Below, in pieces: positions 17,215 through 25,557 of a stretch of DNA of 64,000 bases (positions within the stretch are counted from its first letter, which is position 1; each line of letters opens with the position of its first letter). The stretch covers positions 21,719 to 85,718 of the forward strand of contig CAKZVC010000039.1 of NCBI GenBank assembly GCA_937922235.1, given 5' to 3'. The notes beneath the pieces were generated by a model. That model saw nothing but the letters and a program-made list of their open reading frames with translations, was not told the DNA's origin and did not search any database. This DNA is from an uncultured Acidimicrobiales bacterium. GTDB taxonomy: Bacteria > Actinomycetota > Acidimicrobiia > Acidimicrobiales > SHLQ01. Both the position numbers and the translations under genes were made by a program.

Positions 17215-18690
17215 TTACAGTCCCTCGTAGGTCTCGCGCATTCCGCTTGCCCTACCCCATCGTTCGATCGTCTCGCCCATAGGCGTCGATGGTCGGCCGT
17301 CAGCAAACGGCCAGATCTCTTCACCTACCCGGCGCCAGTTTCCGCGTGCCTGCAACTGGGCAAACAAGGCGATGACCCCCAAGTTGATTCGTTGGAGAAC
17401 TACAAACGAAGACGGCACATCGAGCACCTTCTTCAGTTCGCCCTCTTCCCCGCTGGTATCGAAGATCGCCTTGACGCCCAGCGCCGAATACTCCTCGGTG
17501 AAGGTGAACTCAGCGTCGTTCTGCACAAAGTCGTAGAAGTGTGAGAAGTAGTCGCCGATCAACTCGTCGGAGAACGGTTGGTTCGGTTGTAGCAGCCCGG
17601 CGTCTTCGATGGTCTTGCGGAAGGACGCAATGTCGGGCTCAAGAACCATGTCGACAATCAACGACTCGAACAACGAGGTGTCGGATGGTTCGAAGTGCTT
17701 CACCAAACCGAAATCGAGGAACGTGACCTTGCCCTCGCCATGAAAGATGTAATTGCCCGGATGTGGGTCGCCGTTAAACGCCGCCAGCCGGTAGATCGAA
17801 CCGAACGTAAACCGAAACAGCGTCTCCGCAGCAAGATTGCGTTCGTCGTCCGACCACTCGAGCACGTCGGAGAAGGTTGACCCAGCAACGAGCTCGGAAG
17901 TCATGACTCGACGGCTGGAGTAGGCGTCGAAGATCTCAGGGACGTGAATGAACGGATGCCCCTTGAAATGGGCGGCGAAGTATCGCTGGTTCTTCGCCTC
18001 GAGCTCGTAGTCGAGCTCCTCGCTTAACCGGTCGCGCAGCTCTTCGGTGATCGTCGAGGTGTCGATCCCCGGGAACATGACCCGAAGCGCAGTGAAGAGA
18101 GCGTCGTTCGTGCGGAGATCAGACTCGATCGCTTCGGCGACGCCGGGGTACTGCACCTTCACGGCGACCGCGTCACCTTCGTGCGTCATGGCCCGATGCA
18201 CCTGACCAATCGATGCTGACGCGATCGGGGTTGAGTCCCATTCAGCAAAGAGCTGATCGGGGTGCTGGCCAAGTTCATCGACGATGACCGAAGCGGCGAG
18301 GTCACCCGACATCGGAGGAGCATCGGCTTGTAGCGAAGCGAGTGTGGCGCGGACATTCTCGGGAAGGCCAAGGTCGAGATAGCTTGCCATTTGGCCGACC
18401 TTCATCATGGCGCCCTTCAAGTTGCCGAGAGAAGCAACCACATCTTCGGTGGTCTTCATCTCAAACTCAGCGGACAGTTCCTCACGACGCTCAGCCGATG
18501 CGAACGTCTTGCGCGCCTGGGTCACGGCCCAGCGACCGGAGGTCCGGGCGCCCACCTTGGCTACCTCAGCGTTGCGGCCAAGGCTGCCCATCGATCCAAC
18601 CGTGCCCGATTCGTCAGTTCGACGCCAGAGAGCGACGCCGCCGCCTACGAGACCGAGAAGCGCCACGATACGGACGAGCTTGCTTTTCAC
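17215..18690 (-). CDS. ABC1/AarF (UbiB-like) atypical kinase family protein
   Basis: A 491-aa protein with an N-terminal hydrophobic segment (VRIVALLGLVGGGVALW) followed by the ABC1 domain. The family signature KVGQMASYLD (KxGQ) occurs near residue 97. Other conserved parts are ASIGQVHRA, VAVKVQYPGV (the ATP-site Lys), ELDYELEAKNQ, FNGDPHPGNYIF and TFLDFGLVKHF (DFG). Members support ubiquinone biosynthesis in proteobacteria, and actinobacterial homologues probably act in isoprenoid-lipid metabolism. The N-terminal helix suggests membrane attachment. The substrate is unknown. Confidence 0.92.
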   Translation of the reverse strand: MKSKLVRIVALLGLVGGGVALWRRTDESGTVGSMGSLGRNAEVAKVGARTSGRWAVTQARKTFASAERREELSAEFEMKTTEDVVASLGNLKGAMMKVGQMASYLDLGLPENVRATLASLQADAPPMSGDLAASVIVDELGQHPDQLFAEWDSTPIASASIGQVHRAMTHEGDAVAVKVQYPGVAEAIESDLRTNDALFTALRVMFPGIDTSTITEELRDRLSEELDYELEAKNQRYFAAHFKGHPFIHVPEIFDAYSSRRVMTSELVAGSTFSDVLEWSDDERNLAAETLFRFTFGSIYRLAAFNGDPHPGNYIFHGEGKVTFLDFGLVKHFEPSDTSLFESLIVDMVLEPDIASFRKTIEDAGLLQPNQPFSDELIGDYFSHFYDFVQNDAEFTFTEEYSALGVKAIFDTSGEEGELKKVLDVPSSFVVLQRINLGVIALFAQLQARGNWRRVGEEIWPFADGRPSTPMGETIERWGRASGMRETYEGL

Positions 18691-18728
18691 TTAGTCAATC
18701 CTACGGCTGCAGGCTCGGAGGGGACGGA

Positions 18729-19475
18729 CTAACCCACGCTGACGACATCTCCGACCGAGAGCGTGCCTTCGGCGAGTGGCATTCCGTAGAGCCGACTCCA
18801 TCCAGGGTGCAGCTCGTCGTTGACCCGGTTGAAGTCGCGCTCGTGGAACCCGGCGGCGATTTTCGAGCAGGGAACTGCGTAGGCCGAAACGAGCACCGGG
18901 ATGTCGCCGACGTGAATGCGCGATCCAGGGCGGAGTGGCGACCACTCGATGCCGGTGATCGTGATGTTCTCGCCCGCCATACCGGGTTCGATCGGATGTC
19001 CTTCGGCGTTGAGCGCCGCCATCACGTCGGAGCTCCAGAGACACAGTGCTTGTATGGGGCGGCCGTGATGGATCCGGTTGTTTTGCACATCCCCAACCAC
19101 GCCAGTGCGGTCGATCGATACCGTCGCGAGCGGCGCCTTGGGCACGCCACCACCTGACGCATGCAATCCGCTGACCTGCCCAACGCCTGCGATCGGACCG
19201 TGACCAACCGCAGCGCGGATCTGACCGATCTGGGCCATCGTATGGAGCGCTTGATGGGCTGTGTCGAGCAGGTCGCCCTCGAAGTTCTCGACCGAAGCCA
19301 TGAGCTCGGCGATCGACGTACCGCCGTGGTTTGCCGCGACCACTTCGTCGGGTAAATCGGCAGCTGCCTCACGTACGACGATTGGGCCGATGACTTCTGC
19401 CGTAGAGGTGAGATCGGATTCGAGCCCATACAGCGAGGCAGAAAATCCACACAGTTCGCAGAAGTCGGTGGTCAT
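18729..19475 (-). CDS. MOSC-domain protein with N-terminal DinB-like region
   Basis: A 248-aa protein. The C-terminal ~150 residues form a MOSC (molybdenum cofactor sulfurase C-terminal) domain, with VPKAPLATVSIDRTGVVGD, HGRPIQALCLWS, PGMAGENITITG and a conserved Cys in AYAVPCSKIA. The N-terminal ~95 residues look like a helical DinB/damage-inducible-type segment (NHGGTSIAELMASVENFEGDLLDTA shows the spacing). MOSC proteins often handle sulfur in N-hydroxylated base or cofactor metabolism. It starts 3 bp after the engB stop, so the two are cotranscribed. Confidence 0.82.
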   Translation of the reverse strand: MTTDFCELCGFSASLYGLESDLTSTAEVIGPIVVREAAADLPDEVVAANHGGTSIAELMASVENFEGDLLDTAHQALHTMAQIGQIRAAVGHGPIAGVGQVSGLHASGGGVPKAPLATVSIDRTGVVGDVQNNRIHHGRPIQALCLWSSDVMAALNAEGHPIEPGMAGENITITGIEWSPLRPGSRIHVGDIPVLVSAYAVPCSKIAAGFHERDFNRVNDELHPGWSRLYGMPLAEGTLSVGDVVSVG

Positions 19476-19478
19476 TGG

Positions 19479-20132
19479 TTAGGCCTGTTCTTCTTCATCG
19501 GGAGCGTCGTCATACGGGCCGTCCTCGTCGTATACAGACTCGTAGTTCAACAAGTTGTGAATCTCTTGGCGGAGCTCGGGGATGCCATTGCCCTTCGCCG
19601 CGCTCACCCAGCGGACATCTTTGATGTCAACCCCGCAACCCTTCGCAAGATCGCTCTTGCGCTTGCCCAGCGTGGAGGACTTCACCTTGTCCTGCTTCGT
19701 TGCGACGATCGTGAGCGACAGTCCAATGTGGCGGAACCACTCAAGCGACTGCTTATCGAGGCCCGTCGGGCCGATCTCTCCGTCGACGAGCATGAGTACA
19801 TGCTCGAGGTTCTCTCGCTCGATCAGGTAGTTCTCAATCATCTTGGCCCACCGCTGTTGCTCGTGCTTGGGCGCTTTGGCATAGCCATAGCCGGGAAGGT
19901 CGACTAGCCACTTGCCCGATCCCTCCGGCTGTAACTCGAAGACGTTCAGCAGGCGGGTTGCGCCAGGCGTTTTGGACGTCTTCGCCAAGTTCTTGCGATG
20001 GGCGACCGCGTTGAGCAGCGAACTCTTCCCAACGTTCGATCGGCCGGCGACAGCAATTTCGACCAGCGAATCGGGCAGTTGGCCGTGCTTGGCTGCCGAC
20101 ATGACGAATTCGAGCTGAAGGGGTGCGGACAC
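19479..20132 (-). CDS. engB: Ribosome-biogenesis GTPase EngB (YsxC/YihA)
   Basis: A 217-aa GTPase with all G motifs: G1 AGRSNVGKSS, G2 around TPGATR, G3 DLPGYGYA, G4 TKQDK and G5 SAAKGNG. YsxC/EngB assists 50S ribosomal subunit assembly. The start is GTG 20132; an ATG 11 codons in is possible. An acidic C-terminal tail (YDEDGPYDDAPDEEEQA) is an addition to the usual length. It heads the leftward run of genes and is divergent from the acetyltransferase gene. Confidence 0.95.
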   Translation of the reverse strand: MSAPLQLEFVMSAAKHGQLPDSLVEIAVAGRSNVGKSSLLNAVAHRKNLAKTSKTPGATRLLNVFELQPEGSGKWLVDLPGYGYAKAPKHEQQRWAKMIENYLIERENLEHVLMLVDGEIGPTGLDKQSLEWFRHIGLSLTIVATKQDKVKSSTLGKRKSDLAKGCGVDIKDVRWVSAAKGNGIPELRQEIHNLLNYESVYDEDGPYDDAPDEEEQA

Positions 20133-20204
20133 CTGATCAGCCTACGACGCTGTTCGTCGAAGAAGCCAGTGACGACAGTTCGAAGGCCGGGTACTGTCAG
20201 CCGG

Positions 20205-20972
20205 ATGCTCACCCCTGACATGACCGATCGCTACTTGGCTCGCATCGGCCTTGATGCTGCCCCACCGGTTGCGCGTGATGGCTTGACGGTATTGCAACGG
20301 GCCCACTTGACGACCGTTCCGTTCGAGAACCTTGACGTCTTCGACGGAATCCGGGTTCGCACCGACCTCGAATGGTCGTTCGACAAGATCATCAATCATC
20401 GACGAGGAGGCTGGTGCTTTGAAGTCAACGGTGCATTTGGGGCGTTGCTGGAAGCGCTTGGTTTTGCGGTTGTTCGCCTCGGTGCCGCAGTGCTTCTCGA
20501 TGGCCCAAGCGTCATCGTCGACCATCAGACACTTGAGGTGGTGATCGACAAGATCCCGTATCTTGTCGACGTCGGCTTCGGCGACAGCTTTGCCTCGCCG
20601 CTCGAGCTCAACGCCACCGGCCCGCAGGATGGCCATACGGGCACCTTCGAGTTCATTGCGAGCAGTCAGGGCCTCACTCTGACCCGGCACGACGATGATG
20701 GGGTTCCGGTGCCGCAGTATCGGTTCAAGCGAACCGTGCGAGACCTCGCCGACTTTGATGAAGCATCCGACCGACTGCAATCCGACCGCTCGCTTCACTG
20801 GAGCGAGAAGCCGTTTGCGACGCGCCTTATCGACGGCGGTCCAGAGCGCATAACGCTGCTGCGCAACCGGCTGAAGTACAGCGGTCCCGAAGGCATAACC
20901 GAGGAGCCGGTCGATAGCAGCGAATGGGACGACGTGTTGCAGTCACGGTTCGACATAAGTCGGGCGAGCTGA
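20205..20972 (+). CDS. Arylamine N-acetyltransferase
   Basis: A 255-aa NAT-family enzyme. The catalytic triad is visible as C71 (RGGWCFEVNGAF), H107 (VDHQTLEVV) and D122 (YLVDVGFGD). The N-terminal signature LTTVPFENLDV is also present. It transfers acetyl from acetyl-CoA to arylamines or hydrazines; in mycobacteria the homologue is tied to sterol breakdown. ATG 20205 is the probable start, with ATG 20220 (MTDRY) as an alternative. The frame is open further upstream over the engB start, which is unlikely to be coding. Confidence 0.94.
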   Translation: MLTPDMTDRYLARIGLDAAPPVARDGLTVLQRAHLTTVPFENLDVFDGIRVRTDLEWSFDKIINHRRGGWCFEVNGAFGALLEALGFAVVRLGAAVLLDGPSVIVDHQTLEVVIDKIPYLVDVGFGDSFASPLELNATGPQDGHTGTFEFIASSQGLTLTRHDDDGVPVPQYRFKRTVRDLADFDEASDRLQSDRSLHWSEKPFATRLIDGGPERITLLRNRLKYSGPEGITEEPVDSSEWDDVLQSRFDISRAS

Positions 20973-21002
20973 CAGAAATCGTCGCGAGCAGTACCGTTTG
21001 GT

Positions 21003-21233
21003 ATGGGCAAGGTTCGACCGAACGCCGAGCAGCGACGACTGTCGAAGCTTCGCGCCCTGAAGAGCGAGCACTTCCCCGAGACTGATCGCCTCGCCGATCA
21101 GCTCGCTGAGAAAGATCGACGCATCGCCGAACTCGAACGCGAAGTCGAGGTGCTGCGGTTGAAGCTCTCGCGCTCTCGGAGCACGCCCGAACGCTCCGCC
21201 CCAACGCAGCGTCACCAACACGGAGTGTTCTAA
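21003..21233 (+). CDS. Small coiled-coil protein, unknown
   Basis: A 76-aa highly charged protein. A heptad-like helix at about residues 28-58 (DRLADQLAEKDRRIAELE continuing EVEVLRLKL) predicts a coiled coil; the tail is basic. It starts 30 bp after the acetyltransferase gene on the same strand, without a strong ribosome site. No family recognised. It could be a chance ORF, but the composition is unlike the shadow frames around it. Confidence 0.55.
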   Translation: MGKVRPNAEQRRLSKLRALKSEHFPETDRLADQLAEKDRRIAELEREVEVLRLKLSRSRSTPERSAPTQRHQHGVF

Positions 21234-21291
21234 ACGTTTCCGTTGTGGCAACGAGCGTTGTGCCGTTGACCAACGCTCTATTAAGCAACGC

Positions 21292-22242
21292 TCACGCAAC
21301 ACCTTCGTTGGCATTCGGCACGTACCGACGACCGCGACCAATTGCATCGGAGAAGTTCGAGATCAGTGCCTGGCCAATCTCGGAGAATCGATCGTTCGGG
21401 ACAACCGCGACGATCAGCAGGCAGTTCGCGACGGCATCGGTCGACTTGATTGGACGCATGAGGAGCGAGGCGCACGCGTCGCCCACGCTGTCCTTGAGTT
21501 GTTCGAGCATGGCCGTGCCGTCGCGCAGGTCGTTGACGACGAAGCGCAAAATCCGATCTCGTCCGTCAACTGCCCGCGGTGCTTCCATTCGGTTGACGAG
21601 CTCCCAGCCCATCCCGAGGGTGCGGAGGAGGTTCGTTCGATCGTCTTCTTCGTTGAACAGTTCGTCTGCAGGCACTTGGCTCTCGGCCCAGTACCAGTTC
21701 GGCTGGCTTGGGCCGGCAGCGGTTTCGTACACCTCGACCGCTCGGTTGTCGACGAGCACGGACCACGGTTGCTTGCTGAGAAAGAGCGTCGTGGGAATCT
21801 TCGTTGGCTGACTAACGGGCTGGTTTCTCGATGGATCTCGCATGAGCGCCACCTGGGTCCGACGCAAGAAATCGAGATAGCTAATCGGCACGTCGAGGTC
21901 GACGCCGAGACGACGAAGCAGGTTGATCGTGTTCAGGCCGCGCTCGGCGACCTCATGGGTTGGCCAGTTTCGTGCGGTCACGACGAAGTCTTCAACTCGA
22001 TACGGCAGTACCGAGAAGCCCTCGCCGTTGTTCGAATTCCAGTCGATCTCCGGATCGGGGTGTGGCGGACGAACCGGGATATCCCAGTCGAGAGCCGCGA
22101 GTTCATTCCACAACCTCAACGGATCATCAAGACCCGGAAAGGAGAAGATCAGCTTGGGCGCCAAGTTGGCGTCTCTCACTTCGACCGTTGCTGCAACGTC
22201 AACGACGAATGTGTGATCATTCGACATGGGACTTCTTTTCAT
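21292..22242 (-). CDS. Conserved-type hypothetical protein
   Basis: A 316-aa soluble protein with no signal peptide or membrane helix. I do not recognise it. Visible features are an N-terminal beta-rich part (MSNDHTFVVDVAATVEVRD), a segment LPYRVEDFVVTARNWPTHEVAERGL, and a C-terminal alpha/beta part ending GRGRRYVPNANEGVA. The composition and codon use are those of a real gene. ATG 22242 opens the frame; the ATG at 22227 (MSNDHT) is an equally likely start. It is divergent from the propeller-like gene at 22339. Confidence 0.7.
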   Translation of the reverse strand: MKRSPMSNDHTFVVDVAATVEVRDANLAPKLIFSFPGLDDPLRLWNELAALDWDIPVRPPHPDPEIDWNSNNGEGFSVLPYRVEDFVVTARNWPTHEVAERGLNTINLLRRLGVDLDVPISYLDFLRRTQVALMRDPSRNQPVSQPTKIPTTLFLSKQPWSVLVDNRAVEVYETAAGPSQPNWYWAESQVPADELFNEEDDRTNLLRTLGMGWELVNRMEAPRAVDGRDRILRFVVNDLRDGTAMLEQLKDSVGDACASLLMRPIKSTDAVANCLLIVAVVPNDRFSEIGQALISNFSDAIGRGRRYVPNANEGVA

Positions 22243-22338
22243 TACTCGCGTGGCACCTGGGTGGTGAGGCCTTTCTTAGTAGTCGGCACAACGACACGCT
22301 TTTTGAGCCGCCCGATGACGGGTTCCGCAAGCGATACC

Positions 22339-23196
22339 ATGAGCTCAATGCGTCGCGAACATGCTTCGAGAATGGCCGATTGGCAAGAAATTCCCCGCCG
22401 CTTCCGCGATGTGTGGACCGGCCGCGGGCAGGGCGTCGCGACCGATGGAACCAGTTGGTTCGTCACGCAGAACGACGCTGCCCCTGGGGTCTCTCGCTAT
22501 TCGGCTGACTTTTCCACCCTCGAAGCTCGCGCGGAGATCCCTCGGACGGTCGCTGGACACGTGGGTGCGGTGTCGGTGGTCGGCGGCATCGTGTCGATCG
22601 CTCTCGAGAACCCAGAGGCCGTCATTACGTTCAGTACTGACCTGCAGCAAAAGTCGATCGTGCCGATTGCTCGGCCGGTGGAGCAGGACGGCATTCCTCA
22701 TCTCGCATGGTGCTCGGTGAACCCCGCAAACGGGTTGCTGTACACCTGCGATTGGAACTTTGCGAACGAGCTCGTGGCGTATGAGCCAAGAACGGGCAGT
22801 CCCCGACCCGATGCAACCATCACCCTCGACGAGTCAGTTCACCGAGTGCAGGGAGCCGCGTTCACCCCGACGGGCCTGGTGTACCTTGCAGCCGACGATC
22901 GTCTGAGTCTGAACGAATGGTGGCGAACCATGCTTCGCCTCAACCCGCCACGCGATCGCTTCCCCGGGATTCACTGCTTCGATGTCGAGTCCGGCGTGGA
23001 GGTCGATTACCGGCGGATAGCCATTAGCGGATGGCCTCCATTCCGTGAAGAGATCGAGGGTCTCGGGGTCGGAGAGATGGACATCAACGGCGTCATCGCC
23101 CATGTCCACCTGTCGTATTTGGTGAAGGACCACACGTGGCGGCGCGACTCGGTGATCGTCAAGTCGTACGTCGTCGACCGACCATCGGAGCTGTAG
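22339..23196 (+). CDS. Propeller-like hypothetical protein
   Basis: A 285-aa protein starting at ATG 22339 (or 22348). The frame is open far upstream, but only as the shadow of the minus-strand gene. Internal phrases such as GRGQGVATDGTSWFVTQNDA, GHVGAVSVVGGIVSIALE, NPANGLLYTCDWNFANELVAY and VQGAAFTPTGLVYLAADD suggest a beta-propeller or SMP-30-like fold. There is no signal peptide. Function is unknown. Confidence 0.68.
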   Translation: MSSMRREHASRMADWQEIPRRFRDVWTGRGQGVATDGTSWFVTQNDAAPGVSRYSADFSTLEARAEIPRTVAGHVGAVSVVGGIVSIALENPEAVITFSTDLQQKSIVPIARPVEQDGIPHLAWCSVNPANGLLYTCDWNFANELVAYEPRTGSPRPDATITLDESVHRVQGAAFTPTGLVYLAADDRLSLNEWWRTMLRLNPPRDRFPGIHCFDVESGVEVDYRRIAISGWPPFREEIEGLGVGEMDINGVIAHVHLSYLVKDHTWRRDSVIVKSYVVDRPSEL

Positions 23197-23275
23197 CCGC
23201 GCAGCTTGGTCGCGAAACCGCCAGACATGTTCTAGGGGAGTATGAGAGGCTGAGTGTCCCGACCAAAGGAGCGCC

Positions 23276-25354
23276 ATGATGTTCGCTCGATTCACTCGCT
23301 CGCTGGCGCTGTTGTTGGTGCTGGCGCTGTTCGCCACCGCCTGCGGTGGTAGCGATAGTTCTGATGACGGCGGCGATTCGGCCGACGCCGATACCACCAC
23401 GACCTCGGTTGCCGAACCGGAGCCCGACGAGTTGGATGAACCGGCAGCGTCTGACACCGACACAGCCGGCACGACAGACGTAGCCGACGAGTCTGATGAG
23501 GCCGAGACGGCCGAGGCTGAGCCCGTTGGTTTCACATCTGGCAGTTGTGAGTTCGACGCACCACCGGGCTTCACGGTTGAGTGCGGCTGGGTGACGGTGC
23601 CCCAGCACTGGGACGACCCGAGCGACCCAGACACGATGCGTCTACACGTTGCGACCTTCACCTCCGCCGAAACCCCACCCGACGCCGACCCCGTGGTCTA
23701 TCTCGAGGGTGGCCCCGGAGGCGACACCTTTGGCCTGGTGAACCTGACCTTCGCCGACCGCTTCGGCCCGATTGTCGAGCGCCACCCAGTCGTGATGTTT
23801 ACCCAGCGAGGTTCGTCGCTGAGCGAGATCGATCTCGAATGTGAGGAGGTCACTGACCTTGCCCTCGACCTCATCGAGAAGCCCCCAATCGATGGCGATG
23901 TCGACGAGCGTCTTGTCGCTCTTCAAGACTGTGCCGACCGGCTCGTTGGCGAAGGTGCCGATCTGGCCGCCTATCACACGACCGCCTCAGCCAACGACGT
24001 CGATGGCGTACGCGACGCCCTCGGATACGACCAGTGGAACGTCCTGGGCATCAGCTACGGCACTCGTCTCGGACAAGAGGTTGTTCGGAACCATCCCGAT
24101 GGCGTTCGGGCACTGATCCTCGATTCGATCCAACCGCCCGACCCAAATCTTGGGTCCCTCGCCGCTGTCGGAAAGACGTTCGAGGGTGCGCTCGATGCGC
24201 TCTTCGCTGGCTGTGAGGCGAGCGCTGAGTGCGCTGCCGACAACCCGAACTTGGAGGAGCGCTTCAGGGGGGTCGTCGCCGAGGCTGATGCCGAGCCGTT
24301 CGAGCTCGTCGCCGCAGACCAACTCACCGGCGAAACGTACGATGCCATCGTCGATGACACCCGACTACTCAGCGCCGTGTTCCAAGCCCTCTACAACCCC
24401 CAGACGTTCGCGGCGTTGCCCGAGATGGTTGAGCAACTGGAGAATGACAACACCGAGGTGTTGTCCACCTTGATCGGCCTTCAGCTCACGAACGGACCGT
24501 TGATCTCGGCGGGCATGTATACCTCGGTCATGTGCCACGACTTTCTCGCTGAGCTCACGCCTGATTCGGCATGGGACCTTGGCGAGACCGGCGATCCGCT
24601 GTTCGACGCTCAGTTCAGCGATCTGTTCGAAGCCGAGGCGACCCAGTTCTGCGACGTGTTCGACACCGGGTCAGCCCCAGAGTCGATCACCGAACCGGTC
24701 GAGACCGACATTCCAACGTTGCTTCTCGCTGGCGCCTACGACCCCATCACGCCACCGAGTTTCGCTACTGCGATCGAAGCCGGCTTCTCCAATGGACAGC
24801 TCGCCGTGTTGCCTCATGTGGGTCACGCCGCCGTTGGCGATGACTGCGGAATGGAGATCGCGCTCGCCTTCTTCTCCGACCCCGCGAGCCAGGTCGACCA
24901 GTCGTGCATCGACACCTCGGCGACCCCGAACTGGGTTCCCGGGAGCCTCGAAGGCATCGATTTCGAACAGTTTGAAGAGGGCCTGCTCGGTATTCGAGGC
25001 GTCGTTCCGGAAGGGTGGGATGTGCAGGGCCCAGGCACGTTCGTGCGAGGCGACACCAACATTGCTCACCAGACTGTCCTGCTGCAGCAGGGAGGTCCGA
25101 TTCCAGCGGCTCAGTTCATTGGGTTGTTGGCGAATCAGCTCGGTGGCGAAGCAATCCCGAATGGCAGCCTCGATGTTGGTGACCGAACGTGGGACATCTT
25201 CGACGTCGACGCGAGCATCGGAAACGTGCGGGTGTACGTCTTCGACGACAGCGGCTTCACCCTGTTCGCTGCAGTCTTGGGCACCGAGGGTGACCTTCCC
25301 GATATCGAAGCACATGTCATCCCGACGGTGCTTGAGAACCTCAGTCAATCCTGA
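23276..25354 (+). CDS. Secreted lipoprotein alpha/beta hydrolase (TAP-like peptidase family)
   Basis: A 692-aa protein. A signal peptide ends in the lipobox LFATAC (C23), followed by an acidic low-complexity linker of ~60 residues. The hydrolase domain has the oxyanion-type EGGPGGDTF, the nucleophile elbow GISYG (S260), a probable acid in AGAYDPITPPS and a His in PHVGHAAVG. This is the architecture of Streptomyces tripeptidyl aminopeptidase (TAP). The last ~150 residues form an extra C-terminal domain. It probably trims peptides at the cell surface. ATG 23276 follows AAGGAG. Confidence 0.88.
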   Translation: MMFARFTRSLALLLVLALFATACGGSDSSDDGGDSADADTTTTSVAEPEPDELDEPAASDTDTAGTTDVADESDEAETAEAEPVGFTSGSCEFDAPPGFTVECGWVTVPQHWDDPSDPDTMRLHVATFTSAETPPDADPVVYLEGGPGGDTFGLVNLTFADRFGPIVERHPVVMFTQRGSSLSEIDLECEEVTDLALDLIEKPPIDGDVDERLVALQDCADRLVGEGADLAAYHTTASANDVDGVRDALGYDQWNVLGISYGTRLGQEVVRNHPDGVRALILDSIQPPDPNLGSLAAVGKTFEGALDALFAGCEASAECAADNPNLEERFRGVVAEADAEPFELVAADQLTGETYDAIVDDTRLLSAVFQALYNPQTFAALPEMVEQLENDNTEVLSTLIGLQLTNGPLISAGMYTSVMCHDFLAELTPDSAWDLGETGDPLFDAQFSDLFEAEATQFCDVFDTGSAPESITEPVETDIPTLLLAGAYDPITPPSFATAIEAGFSNGQLAVLPHVGHAAVGDDCGMEIALAFFSDPASQVDQSCIDTSATPNWVPGSLEGIDFEQFEEGLLGIRGVVPEGWDVQGPGTFVRGDTNIAHQTVLLQQGGPIPAAQFIGLLANQLGGEAIPNGSLDVGDRTWDIFDVDASIGNVRVYVFDDSGFTLFAAVLGTEGDLPDIEAHVIPTVLENLSQS

Positions 25355-25381
25355 CCAGCGACACACCCACGGCACAGGGGC

Positions 25382-25394
25382 GGGGTCAGACCCC
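25382..25394. repeat. REP-like palindrome GGGGTC-A-GACCCC
   Basis: A perfect 6-bp inverted repeat with one central base, lying in the gap between the hydrolase gene and tRNA-Ser. It is related in sequence to short palindromes at 29748, 39297 and 40330. Confidence 0.5.
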
Positions 25395-25440
25395 CACCCC
25401 GCTATCGTTGAGGACTGCTTCGATGCATGCATCGTTGTTT

Positions 25441-25525
25441 GGAGGAGTGCGAGAGCGGCCGAATCGGCACGCTTGGAAAGCGTGTGAACCGCAAGGTTCC
25501 GTGGGTTCGAATCCCACCTCCTCCG
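25441..25525 (+). tRNA. tRNA-Ser (anticodon GGA)
   Basis: 85 nt with acceptor stem GGAGGAG/CTCCTCC, an anticodon stem CACGC/GCGTG with loop TTGGAAA (GGA), a long variable arm typical of Ser, and T loop TTCGAAT. The CCA is not encoded. Reads TCC/TCT. Confidence 0.95.
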
Positions 25526-25557
25526 CTGAAGATCGATCTGAGTGCTAGACCACAGTC

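Noticed and set aside
21499..22338. N-terminal extension of the propeller-like protein at 22339
   Set aside because: It is antisense to the 316-aa minus-strand gene and has shadow-like composition; the protein-like part begins at about 22339.
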